DNA from: an uncultured Bacteroidota bacterium
GTDB taxonomy: Bacteria; Bacteroidota; Bacteroidia; Chitinophagales; Saprospiraceae
Direction: 5' to 3'
Length of the DNA: 39,239 bases
NCBI GenBank assembly: GCA_937952445.1
Contig: CALGAA010000390.1
Coordinates: forward strand, 1 to 39,239
The notes beneath the pieces are model-generated. The model had not been told where the DNA came from, did no database searches, and was given only the letters and a program-made list of their open reading frames with translations. Each line of letters starts with the position of its first letter. The first letter of the stretch is position 1. Below are positions 1 to 8,251 of the stretch, piece after piece. The position numbers were made by a program, and so were the translations under genes.

Positions 1-447
1 GGTTACAAAATATTGCAATTTGCAGGATGTAGTCTGGGACTGGATTATAGGCGAGACCCGGTAGGAGTAAATGTTCATTTAAGGACATGATTCACGTTTG
101 TCCACCCGATTTTGTGATGATGCAGGATTGGTTTTATACCTCATTTTTGTTTGCCATAAAAAACAGCACCACGAATTGTTTCTCTGATCCGGTTCACGTT
201 CATTTTAAAATCGAAGCAATCGCCTCCGACCAAAATTCCATCGGTCAATGGGGGTTCTTCATTGAACAATGTTCACTCTGTGATGGAATCCTGACCGAAG
301 GAACGAACCTCGATGGCCCGGAACGAGGACCTGTAGAAAAGGGGACTTACAGATGGTGGGTCGGTAAAATCGGACACGTTAAAATTTTGGTCCTTGAAAT
401 TCAGGCACAGTTTTTGCCAATTACATATTGAATGAAAACCTAATATA
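1..447. other. No confident gene; 447-base stretch
   Basis: I see no recognisable gene here. A plus-strand reading frame at 87-431 and an antisense frame starting near 485 are both open but resemble nothing I know. The antisense frame has one TGA near 273 and then stays open for about 40 codons, so a decayed gene is possible. The stretch before 448 is presumably the upstream region of the next gene, but no good TAnnTTTG box is visible there. Confidence 0.4.
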
Positions 448-2046
448 ATGAAGAATCTTATACTTCTATGCCTATTGCGTCGCATGGTAGGTGCCCCCTT
501 CCATTGTTTAAAATATTTTTTAAAAAATCATCCTCATCGCTTTTTGGAGGTGGTAAATAGAGGATGGCAAAATTCTGGTGGATATACCCTTAGAACTGTA
601 GGATTCACCATTTTATCCTGTGGTGTTCCTTTTATTTTGTGGTCAGATCCATGTCCCAATGATTCAATACCTCCTTTGATTGAAAGCAGAGGAAGTACCT
701 GGGACTGCACAGTTGATGTGTTTGAAGATTCTTACACGAATTTTATCGAGGTGGCGGAAGACAGCGAATGTGGACTACGAACGGTAGAGATAGCAAAATG
801 GAATATCGTGAAAGGGAGTTGTGATGACGAATTTCTGAAACGGTATACGATTGTATGGTATGCAGAAGATTTTGCCGGGAATGTATCCAATTTTGAACAG
901 GAAATTACCATCGTTCGTCCAACATTGGAGGATGTGGAATTTCCGGCCGATACCACGGTCCAATGTCCGGAGGGTGAATTTGAGAATTTTGATCTGTATG
1001 GATACCCTACCGTAAATGGCAATAAATTGACAGATATGTGTGGATTTCGGGTAAAATCCAGGATTTTGGATACCATACCTGGCTGGGCAGTGATGGAATG
1101 TTTACCTCAGGTGACAAAAGAATGGACGGTTTATGAAAACTGTACGGGGTTGGCACGGATTGATACTCAGACTATTTCTTTGATCGATACAATCCGTCCG
1201 ATCATAGCCTGCACGGCATTGGAGGATACGGTTACCCTGGCCATTGATTCGGAGACATGTATGGCCTTGTACAGTTTCCCCGAAACGGGAGCGATTGACT
1301 TTTGTGCTTCTGACGACGAATTGGATTTCGATTACTATATCGATGGGCAATTAACTGGAAATGAGGTATTGTTGATGGCAGGCGTTTATCAGGGATCCAT
1401 TGTCGTGCGGGATCCATGTGCCAATGCAGATACCTGTAATTTTGTAATTCGGGTACTGGACCAAACACCCCCGGTAGTCTCCTGCTCTCCGGACACTATT
1501 AATTTAGTCGAATTGAGTGCGGGAATTCATATCTCTGATCTTAATATATCGGTTTCGGAATGTACCGGGGAGGCCGATCTGGTATACAGATTTACGGGAC
1601 AGGGGCTTGAAATGAACGATGCAACTCAGACTTTTACCTGCGATATGGTCAATACTACCGTTGATATTGTTGTGACTGCGACAGATACCAGCGGAAATCA
1701 AAGTGAATCTGAAATTTGCGGGATATTTGTCAGGGCTGAGGGTAGTGTGTGCAATTTGGGCAGATCCCATGCTGATAATGGAATTCGTGCCGGTGAACCC
1801 GCAGCAAGAAGGGTTTCAAAAGCGTATTTTGATGGACTTAATTTGGTGTTGGAATCTCCCGAAAAGGGCATTAAAAGCGCCAAATTGTATAATCTGGCAG
1901 GCCAGCTTATGTGGTCAAAAACATGGGATGATCTCCGTACCAGGATTCAATCCCCTTTGCCGCAGAATATCCAATCCGGCGTGTATATGATTTCTCTGGA
2001 ATATTCCGATGACCAGAATGAAAATATCAGGATACCCATATTCTGA
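448..2046 (+). CDS. Secreted HYR-like multi-domain protein with T9SS C-terminal sorting domain
   Basis: A 532-residue protein predicted to be exported and then handled by the type IX secretion system. The middle (about residues 70-440) is a run of Ig-like, cysteine-rich repeats with HYR-type wording: 'DTIRPIIAC' and 'DQTPPVVSC' at repeat starts, followed by CxxxDTC-like pieces. The last 75 residues resemble a type A sorting domain (KLYNLAGQLMWSK, then SGVYMISLE). The N-terminus is odd: MKNLILLCLL and RRM, then about 35 residues before the real hydrophobic core VGFTILSCGVPFIL (51-64). A similar leader is seen on the lipoprotein at 34673-35869. ATG 448 is the first start in the frame. The family gives no enzymatic role; adhesion or a cell-surface structural role is inference. 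Confidence 0.75.
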   Translation: MKNLILLCLLRRMVGAPFHCLKYFLKNHPHRFLEVVNRGWQNSGGYTLRTVGFTILSCGVPFILWSDPCPNDSIPPLIESRGSTWDCTVDVFEDSYTNFIEVAEDSECGLRTVEIAKWNIVKGSCDDEFLKRYTIVWYAEDFAGNVSNFEQEITIVRPTLEDVEFPADTTVQCPEGEFENFDLYGYPTVNGNKLTDMCGFRVKSRILDTIPGWAVMECLPQVTKEWTVYENCTGLARIDTQTISLIDTIRPIIACTALEDTVTLAIDSETCMALYSFPETGAIDFCASDDELDFDYYIDGQLTGNEVLLMAGVYQGSIVVRDPCANADTCNFVIRVLDQTPPVVSCSPDTINLVELSAGIHISDLNISVSECTGEADLVYRFTGQGLEMNDATQTFTCDMVNTTVDIVVTATDTSGNQSESEICGIFVRAEGSVCNLGRSHADNGIRAGEPAARRVSKAYFDGLNLVLESPEKGIKSAKLYNLAGQLMWSKTWDDLRTRIQSPLPQNIQSGVYMISLEYSDDQNENIRIPIF

Positions 2047-2544
2047 TTCTGTTAGCGGATAGGAGGGTTGTGTTCCAGGTGATAGCCACGAAAAAAAGAA
2101 TGGCCTGTAATTTTCTTTTATGAGTCTGGTTTGAGGATAACCCACAAGTCTGAGTCCAGGCCAATAATGGATCATTTTTACCTGATAATCTGACCCATAC
2201 ATATCTTTTGAACCTAATATTGCGGGTTACTTTAGGAAGCAAATAGAAATATTTTGCCGGAAAAGTGTTAAATAGTACACATTATAAATATTTTTAATGT
2301 ATTATTGCATTAGAAACAAGAATATACTAATTATGAAAAAATTGCATATGAATTGATTCTGGACAATCTCCTTGATTGAACCAATGAAAATGTAACCGAA
2401 GCTTGTGCCGAAAACTACGAATATTTCACCTGCATAAGCTTCTCATTACAAATGCAGATTGAACGCTGATTGCAAGCAGTGGTTCCCTGTGCGTTGGTGA
2501 AAACGAGGGTTATTATTTTAATTTATTACAAAACAAAAGGTCTC
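2047..2544. other. Intergenic region of about 500 bases, AT-rich centre
   Basis: No gene-like frame is visible. The part from about 2240 to 2360 is very AT-rich and probably holds the promoter of the next gene, but I cannot place a convincing -33/-7 pair. There is no T-run hairpin after the stop at 2046. TTG 2470 opens the downstream frame but is unlikely to be the start. Confidence 0.4.
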
Positions 2545-2547
2545 ATG

Positions 2548-5500
2548 ATGAAAACTATTACCCAAAGAATAGTGCCCTGGAGAGGTATGCACTATTTGAT
2601 CGGAATGTGCATGCTCATAGCAGGCATGGCCATTCCCCAAAAAGCCCTCTCACAGAATTGCATTGATTTGATGAAAGCGGAGTGTGAAAACACGCCGATT
2701 ATCGTTCAATTGAACAATTCCAATGAATTTGAGCTCACTCTGTTCGGAGATTTCTTTGAGAGCACCATTGAGGATTGTGATCCCAGCCAGTTTATGATCA
2801 CCATTCGTCATTCAGATACTATTGTAACGAATGAAGGCTCAGCTCCTGATTTTTTGAATACCAATGGATGTGATTATGTAGGTAAAACTCTGGTCGCCCA
2901 ATTGACAACGAACAATGGAAGTTCAATGGTCGATGTGTGCACGCGGCAAGTAATATTATTACCGCGCATTATTTGTACTGATACGGTTCTTTATTGCAAT
3001 CATCCTGTATTTGAAAGTACCTTGGATGACACGGTTTTACCCTTGCAATTTAGCTGCGATTCCTTTGATATATCCACCCTGGATATACAGATCATAGATG
3101 AATTTTGGAATGACATGATGTCGATGGATACCCTCTTCCGTATCTGGGAGGTGACATCCAATAATGGTAAAGCTAGCGTTACCTGTACAGATACAATTAC
3201 AAGAGAGGCCATCCCAGCCGAGAATATCATTTTTCCTGCCGACGACACCGTTTTTTGTAACCTGTGGGACGGGAATCCACCGTCCCCTCTATTATCCGGG
3301 TTGCCATATCTCATTGATGCCGAATCGGGAGATACCATTTATCTGGAGCCAGGCGAAATTACCCATTGTGTGACGGTCTCGTATACGGACGAGGCCTGGG
3401 GACGATTTGACTGTGAAATGGAGAAATACATCCGCGAATGGAAAATTCGAACCCAGGACGGAATGGAGACTGGTACTCAGATGATCACCGTTTTGGATAC
3501 AAATCCACCTTTGGCAGAATTTTTGTTTACTCCGATCGATTCCCTGGAAACGGTGATCGATGGCGATACGTTGAATGTACCCGTTTATCAAGTGTCTACC
3601 GGTAGCCATGGATGTGAATCGGATGGAAACATTCCGGTATTGTATGCAACGGATGATTGTGCGGGAGTAGCGAAAGTTTCCGCCTCCGTCACCGATGCCA
3701 ATAACATTACCTACAATTTGACCAACGGGGGGCCGTTTATGGGTTTCGAGGAAGGAAAATACCTGGTCACCTATAATGTGGCTGACTCGTGTTGGAATGA
3801 AGCCCAGTACTATGTATGGGTGCAGGTAAAAGATCATGTGAATCCTGTGATACTGCTGGGAGATCAGTATAACATTTCGATGTCCGGCGAAGTCACCTGG
3901 CTCGACTTGGAAGAGTTTGTTTCCCATCACGTTACTGACAACTGTGGCCTGGAATTGGTCGTGGGGCGTCGGGTAGGTGATCATGCAACCGCTTGTGGCG
4001 CTGCTGATTCTACCTCACAGGTGGGAATGTATCGCCAAAAATATCAAATGTGGCTGGAGAATGATGGATGGAATTGTACCGATCTGGTGGACGTGGATTC
4101 CGGTTGGCTGGATAAAATACCGTTCTGTTGTGCTGAAATCGGATCTGAAATCATGATCGAAATCATGGCTATTGATCAATCGTGCAACGTAAGTCGTGGA
4201 ATGACCGTCATTATTCCTATCGATAAAGGAGGAGCAACGATATTTGAAAGGTTGCCGGATGTAGCTCTGGCCTGTGAAGCCTGGACGGAGCATTATCAGG
4301 ATTTGATATTTACAGACACCTCCGGTAATCAACCCAATCTGGATTCCCTGGACAAGTACTTTGGCACCTATTTACCATACGTTCCCGGTTCCACTCCTGA
4401 ATCTGCCCCGATCAATGTGGAGGATATCTCCTGTGACATCATCGATGGGGTAATGGTTAAAGCCCAATCCATTTTCCAGACCCATAACGGATTATATCGG
4501 GCGACTTGCGCAGGTGAACTGACGCAGGAAGCAGATTTGGTGTATGACACCGGATGCAATACTTTCACCATCAGGCGACAATTCCTGGTCAACGGGACGG
4601 TCATCGCTGTTCAGAACATCCGCACCGAAATCAGATGTCCTTTCGAGGCTGAATCTTTTGATTACCCAGCCAATCATGACACGATGATCACCATTGCTGA
4701 CATTGGAATACTCAAAGATGCCGATTATTGGACTGGAAACCGATTCAACCTCGAAACAGAGGGTCCCGAATATGCCGGATCGGATTGTCGGGTAGTAGCT
4801 ATAGGCTATGTGGATAAATTGATGGATATGATATCCAGCAGCAATCCCAATGAAGCAGACGCTGTAATCGTCAGAACATGGTGTATGGCGGACTGGTGTA
4901 CCAGTGATATGGGGCCTGATTGGAAGTCGTCTATTGGGAACGATGGGATTCTGATGTGGACTCAAAACATCAAAATATTTGTAGATCCCGATAGCCCGGA
5001 TATAGCGCTTGAGGATATAATTAAGGCGCCCGAAGACGTGGTGGTCACTCCTCCGGGGGAGAAATCCGTATTCGAAGTGTCCGGACGCATCAGGACAGAA
5101 GATGCCCTCAATGTGAATAATGTGACGGTTGAGCTTACAACACCCGATCAGAATGATCAGTTGGTAACCAACGAAAGCGGCTCATTCAAATTACAAGTAA
5201 ATGAGGGGTCCAGGGTCAGGATAACCCCGGTCAAGAAAGGGGATATGGCCAATGGATTATCCACGCTGGATTTAATTATCATCCAACGGCATTTGTTGAG
5301 AAAGCAATTGATTACCTCTCCGTACAAATTGATCGCAGCAGACGTAAACAATGATGGAAATCTTACGCCAGCAGATATTTTGCAAATGCGGCGGATCATT
5401 TTGAATAAAATGGAAGGAATGGAAGATGCGCTGTCCTGGAAATTTGTGGATGCGAATTATACCTTTATCAACAAAAAAGCAGCTTATTCTGAAAATTATC

Positions 5501-6285
5501 CAACAGCATTGGATATAGAGCGAATCAGTAAAGATTTGAAAAGTGAGTTTGTGGCCGTTAAACTTGGGGATGTTAACCAATCGGTTAATGTGAGCCGATC
5601 GTCGAATCGATCCCAGTATCCGGTCACAGCAGTTGAAGTGGAAGACCAGTTGGTCAAACCAGGTGATGTGGTGGAAATCCCGATTCGGATGACAGAATCA
5701 ATGCGTTTGGCTGGAATCCAATTTGCGTTGAAAGTTGACGAACATTCGCTCGATATCCTGGATGTTCACGGGGAAAATGTAGCGCTGGATGATCAGCATT
5801 GGAATGTTGATCAAGGTGAAGTCAGACTGAGCTGGATCGACGTTCATACTACGGCTGTTCAACCCGGAGATGAATTGGTAACCGTAACGGTGCGTGCCAA
5901 TAGAGAAGGAATGTTGAGGGATTTGATTGCGTTCAATAACACCGGGCTGGAAGCCGAGGTATACGATGAATCAGATCAGATCCGAAGACTTGGATTGACG
6001 TTTACTCAGGTTAAGGACCCAACATTGACCTTCCAGGTTCTTCAGAACAGACCCAATCCTGTTCAACATGAAACGATTATTGATTATGTTTTACCTCAGG
6101 ATGCACAGGCCAAACTCATGGTCCATGATGTAACCGGTAAATTGGTTTACACTCAAAAAGCCGATGCTTTTAGAGGGAACAATCAATTTAGAATTCATAC
6201 CAATCAATTGCAGGCCGGAGTGTTGTATTACACCATAACCAGTGGTGAACATACGGCTACGCGAAAAATGGTTGTGATCAGATAG
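2548..6285 (+). CDS. Large secreted protein with dockerin-like, cohesin-like and T9SS sorting domains
   Basis: About 1245 residues. A signal peptide is clear (MHYLIGMCMLIAGMAIP, then KALSQ, with cleavage near ALSQ). Residues to about 840 are cysteine-rich, HYR/Ig-like repeats with 'DTNPPLAEF'-type junctions. Next come a carboxypeptidase-regulatory-like beta module (near 845, FEVSGRIRTED), a dockerin type I-like segment (about 900-1010; LSTLDLIIIQRHLL, then the Ca-loop DVNNDGNLTPADILQMRR and later LGDVNQS), a cohesin-like beta-sandwich (about 1030-1150) and a type A sorting domain (about 1165 to the end; NRPNPVQHETIIDYVLP, VHDVTGKLVY, RKMVVIR). AAAAGG at 2535-2540 lies 7 bases before ATG 2548, so I prefer this start over ATG 2545 or the upstream TTG 2470. 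Likely surface attached or released; a scaffold role is inference. Confidence 0.8.
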   Translation: MKTITQRIVPWRGMHYLIGMCMLIAGMAIPQKALSQNCIDLMKAECENTPIIVQLNNSNEFELTLFGDFFESTIEDCDPSQFMITIRHSDTIVTNEGSAPDFLNTNGCDYVGKTLVAQLTTNNGSSMVDVCTRQVILLPRIICTDTVLYCNHPVFESTLDDTVLPLQFSCDSFDISTLDIQIIDEFWNDMMSMDTLFRIWEVTSNNGKASVTCTDTITREAIPAENIIFPADDTVFCNLWDGNPPSPLLSGLPYLIDAESGDTIYLEPGEITHCVTVSYTDEAWGRFDCEMEKYIREWKIRTQDGMETGTQMITVLDTNPPLAEFLFTPIDSLETVIDGDTLNVPVYQVSTGSHGCESDGNIPVLYATDDCAGVAKVSASVTDANNITYNLTNGGPFMGFEEGKYLVTYNVADSCWNEAQYYVWVQVKDHVNPVILLGDQYNISMSGEVTWLDLEEFVSHHVTDNCGLELVVGRRVGDHATACGAADSTSQVGMYRQKYQMWLENDGWNCTDLVDVDSGWLDKIPFCCAEIGSEIMIEIMAIDQSCNVSRGMTVIIPIDKGGATIFERLPDVALACEAWTEHYQDLIFTDTSGNQPNLDSLDKYFGTYLPYVPGSTPESAPINVEDISCDIIDGVMVKAQSIFQTHNGLYRATCAGELTQEADLVYDTGCNTFTIRRQFLVNGTVIAVQNIRTEIRCPFEAESFDYPANHDTMITIADIGILKDADYWTGNRFNLETEGPEYAGSDCRVVAIGYVDKLMDMISSSNPNEADAVIVRTWCMADWCTSDMGPDWKSSIGNDGILMWTQNIKIFVDPDSPDIALEDIIKAPEDVVVTPPGEKSVFEVSGRIRTEDALNVNNVTVELTTPDQNDQLVTNESGSFKLQVNEGSRVRITPVKKGDMANGLSTLDLIIIQRHLLRKQLITSPYKLIAADVNNDGNLTPADILQMRRIILNKMEGMEDALSWKFVDANYTFINKKAAYSENYPTALDIERISKDLKSEFVAVKLGDVNQSVNVSRSSNRSQYPVTAVEVEDQLVKPGDVVEIPIRMTESMRLAGIQFALKVDEHSLDILDVHGENVALDDQHWNVDQGEVRLSWIDVHTTAVQPGDELVTVTVRANREGMLRDLIAFNNTGLEAEVYDESDQIRRLGLTFTQVKDPTLTFQVLQNRPNPVQHETIIDYVLPQDAQAKLMVHDVTGKLVYTQKADAFRGNNQFRIHTNQLQAGVLYYTITSGEHTATRKMVVIR

Positions 6286-6314
6286 AAATTAGTTAGACCT
6301 TAGTAGTTTTGAAG

Positions 6315-6345
6315 AGGCTGTATCCCCAGGGTACAGCCTTTTTTT
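6315..6345 (+). terminator. Rho-independent terminator
   Basis: AGGCTGTA (6315-6322) pairs perfectly with TACAGCCT (6332-6339) across a 9-base loop and is followed by a run of seven T. It lies 30 bases after the stop of the secreted protein at 2548-6285 and must end its transcript. Confidence 0.9.
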
Positions 6346-6405
6346 ATTTGAACTTTACAGGGATATAATAGTTGTAGTTTTTTTGGAGTTGAAACAACCT
6401 TAATA

Positions 6406-6427
6406 CGCCGGGAATTCAGTTCGTGAT
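6406..6427 (-). repeat. Possible fragment of the dispersed 144-bp repeat
   Basis: On the minus strand this stretch matches the conserved tail of the repeat at 34100-34243 at about 18 of 22 positions by eye; both contain ATCACGAACT. Outside this core I cannot extend the match, so it may be a decayed remnant, a shared binding site or chance. Confidence 0.25.
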
Positions 6428-6549
6428 CAAATGTTACACCGGAATCAAGCAAAATGGAATGCGGAAAAGAAATCGCAACAAGAGGTCGACGCATTCCACA
6501 CTGTGGGATAGAACCATATCGGTCGTTATTTAAATTTTGAGTAAAATGT

Positions 6550-6557
6550 TAGTTTTG
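6550..6557 (+). promoter_or_regulatory. Putative -7 box TAGTTTTG for ruvX
   Basis: An exact TAnnTTTG match, the Bacteroidota -7 consensus, ends only 4 bases before the ruvX ATG. No clear -33 element is visible. If used, transcription would begin at or next to the start codon, giving a leaderless mRNA. Confidence 0.45.
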
Positions 6558-6561
6558 TACG

Positions 6562-6975
6562 ATGGGACGTACAATGGGAATAGACTACGGTAGGAAAAAA
6601 ACCGGGTTGGCCGTGACCGATCCGCTGGGATTAATCGTTAATCCTTTGGATACGGTGGAGACCAAACAGTTGTTCCCTTACCTGGAGCAGTATTTCACTG
6701 TAGAAAAAGTTGACAAGGTCGTGGTGGGAGAACCCTTTATGGATGACGGGGTTACGCCAGCCCAACATCATCGGGCGGTCATGGATTTTGTGCGTCAGCT
6801 TCGGAAAAAGTTCCCAGACCTGGAAGTGGATATGTACGATGAAACCTTTAGCAGTCGTGAAGCCCGGGAGATCGTTTACCAATCTGTCGCTTCCCGAAAA
6901 AAGAGAAGAGATAAAAAGTTGGTGGATAAAGTTGCAGCCACCCTGATATTACAGAAATACCTCAATCATATTTGA
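6562..6975 (+). CDS. ruvX: Putative pre-16S rRNA nuclease / Holliday junction resolvase RuvX (YqgF)
   Basis: 137 residues, the usual length of the YqgF/RuvX family, which has an RNase H-like fold and acts in 16S rRNA 5'-end maturation and/or as a Holliday junction resolvase. The N-terminal MGIDYGRKKTGLAVTD carries the first catalytic aspartate (D8). VVVGEP (E57), the YDETFSS block (D93, E94) and VDKVAA with D122 supply the other acidic positions. ATG 6562 is chosen because family members start a few residues before the GIDYG motif; ATG 6574 is the alternative. The next gene, def, begins 5 bases after the stop, so the two are probably co-transcribed. Confidence 0.93.
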   Translation: MGRTMGIDYGRKKTGLAVTDPLGLIVNPLDTVETKQLFPYLEQYFTVEKVDKVVVGEPFMDDGVTPAQHHRAVMDFVRQLRKKFPDLEVDMYDETFSSREAREIVYQSVASRKKRRDKKLVDKVAATLILQKYLNHI

Positions 6976-6980
6976 ACCTT

Positions 6981-7532
6981 ATGAAATTACCGATTTATGC
7001 ATATGGACATCCTATCCTCAAACGAGTAGCGGCCCCCGTATCAGAAAATTCAGAAGAACTACAAACCTTGATCGAAAACATGTGGGAGACCATGTATCAC
7101 GCATCGGGCGTTGGACTTGCAGCCCCTCAGGTAGGGCATTCCATACGGGTTTTTGTAGTCGATACGGAGCAGGTAAAACTCGAGGAAGGATTGGAAAAAG
7201 GCATCAAAAAAGTATTTATTAACCCGGAGAAAATAGAAGAAACCGGGACTGAATATGCATATGAGGAAGGGTGTCTGAGCATTCCGGATATTCGGGCTGA
7301 TGTGAATCGAAAGGAAAAGATCAAGCTAACGTACCTGGATGAAAATTTCGAAGAACACACTGAGATTTTTGAAGGAACCAATGCCCGGGTTATACAGCAC
7401 GAGTATGACCACCTGGAAGGGGTTTTGTTTATTGAGAAAATCAACCCACTCAAACGTAATATGCTCCGCAGAAAACTCAATAAGATCTTAAAGGGAAATG
7501 TAAAAGTGGAGTACGACATGCAGTTCAAATAA
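6981..7532 (+). CDS. def: Peptide deformylase
   Basis: 183 residues. The enzyme removes the formyl group from the N-terminal methionine of new proteins, using a metal ion. All three family motifs are present: GVGLAAPQVG (43-52), EEGCLSIP with metal ligand C98, and QHEYDHLEGVLF, which holds the HExxH ligands H140 and H144 and catalytic E141. The open frame begins at a TTG (6972) inside the end of ruvX, but ATG 6981 gives the expected MKLPIYAYGHPIL start. It follows ruvX with a gap of 5 bases, a common pairing in Bacteroidota as far as I recall. Confidence 0.96.
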   Translation: MKLPIYAYGHPILKRVAAPVSENSEELQTLIENMWETMYHASGVGLAAPQVGHSIRVFVVDTEQVKLEEGLEKGIKKVFINPEKIEETGTEYAYEEGCLSIPDIRADVNRKEKIKLTYLDENFEEHTEIFEGTNARVIQHEYDHLEGVLFIEKINPLKRNMLRRKLNKILKGNVKVEYDMQFK

Positions 7533-7589
7533 ACCTTGTTTTGATCCCTCCACCGGAGTGACTTTACGGGCCCAGCCTTCAATCACCCA

Positions 7590-8213
7590 TTATTTACGTC
7601 CAAAGTCCGCAGGAATTTCTCCCCATTTTTTCGTGTCCCATTTGAGTATTTTGTTTCGAATTTGATGGGTCTTCACCCATTCCAGTCCCCGGTCTATCAA
7701 TTCAAAAATTTCCCGGTTTGCGGTCGTCCGTTCCAGCGTCGTATTAACCTTTTTATTTCGAACCCACGAAATCGCCGTCATTGAATCACTGTAAATCGGA
7801 ATGCTATATTCCTTCTTTTTATCCAATAGGGCCAGGGCATGAACCAATGCCAGGAATTCACCCAGATTATTGGTGCCCTGTCGGAAAGGCCCTCCATAAA
7901 AAATACGTTCCTTATTGTGGGTCCACACGCCCTGGTATTCCACCAGACCGGGATTGCCGCTACTCGCCGCATCCACGCTGATACTTCTGGCGATATATGG
8001 AGTGTCAGAACCTTGTCGGGGCGAGGTCTTTTTACCCGCAAAAGCTTCCTGAGGACCTTTTCGAAATGCGGTAGTAGCCTCTTCCAATGAGGGGTAGGAT
8101 TTGTAACGGGCCTTGGGAAAATTGGTGATTTGGGCTTGTGCGGATGGCCAGTCTTCATATATACCCGGGTTCGCACCGACCCATACCACATAATATTTTT
8201 TCTTTTTCGCCAT
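7590..8213 (-). CDS. Ribonuclease H with N-terminal viroplasmin-like domain
   Basis: 207 residues in two parts. Residues 6-55 (YYVVWVGANPGIYEDW, then FPKARYKSYPSLEEA) are the caulimovirus viroplasmin-type domain, also found at the N-terminus of RNase HI proteins, where it binds RNA/DNA hybrids. Residues about 76-207 are the RNase H fold with the acidic residues in order: D81 (SVDAASSGN), E119 (NNLGEF), D143 (IYSDSMTAI) and D203 (ADFGRK). It should cut the RNA strand of RNA-DNA hybrids. It is transcribed divergently from dprA, with only 38 bases between the starts. Confidence 0.93.
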   Translation of the reverse strand: MAKKKKYYVVWVGANPGIYEDWPSAQAQITNFPKARYKSYPSLEEATTAFRKGPQEAFAGKKTSPRQGSDTPYIARSISVDAASSGNPGLVEYQGVWTHNKERIFYGGPFRQGTNNLGEFLALVHALALLDKKKEYSIPIYSDSMTAISWVRNKKVNTTLERTTANREIFELIDRGLEWVKTHQIRNKILKWDTKKWGEIPADFGRK

Positions 8214-8251
8214 GAATTTTCCTAATTTACAATCCCTTCAAGTTGTTTTAA

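Noticed and set aside
87..431. Plus-strand 114-codon frame
   Set aside because: No recognisable motif, no ribosome binding site, and an antisense frame of equal quality; coding is not supported.
3292..3984. 230-codon minus-strand frame
   Set aside because: Fully inside the well-supported secreted-protein gene; it is a shadow of its codon use.
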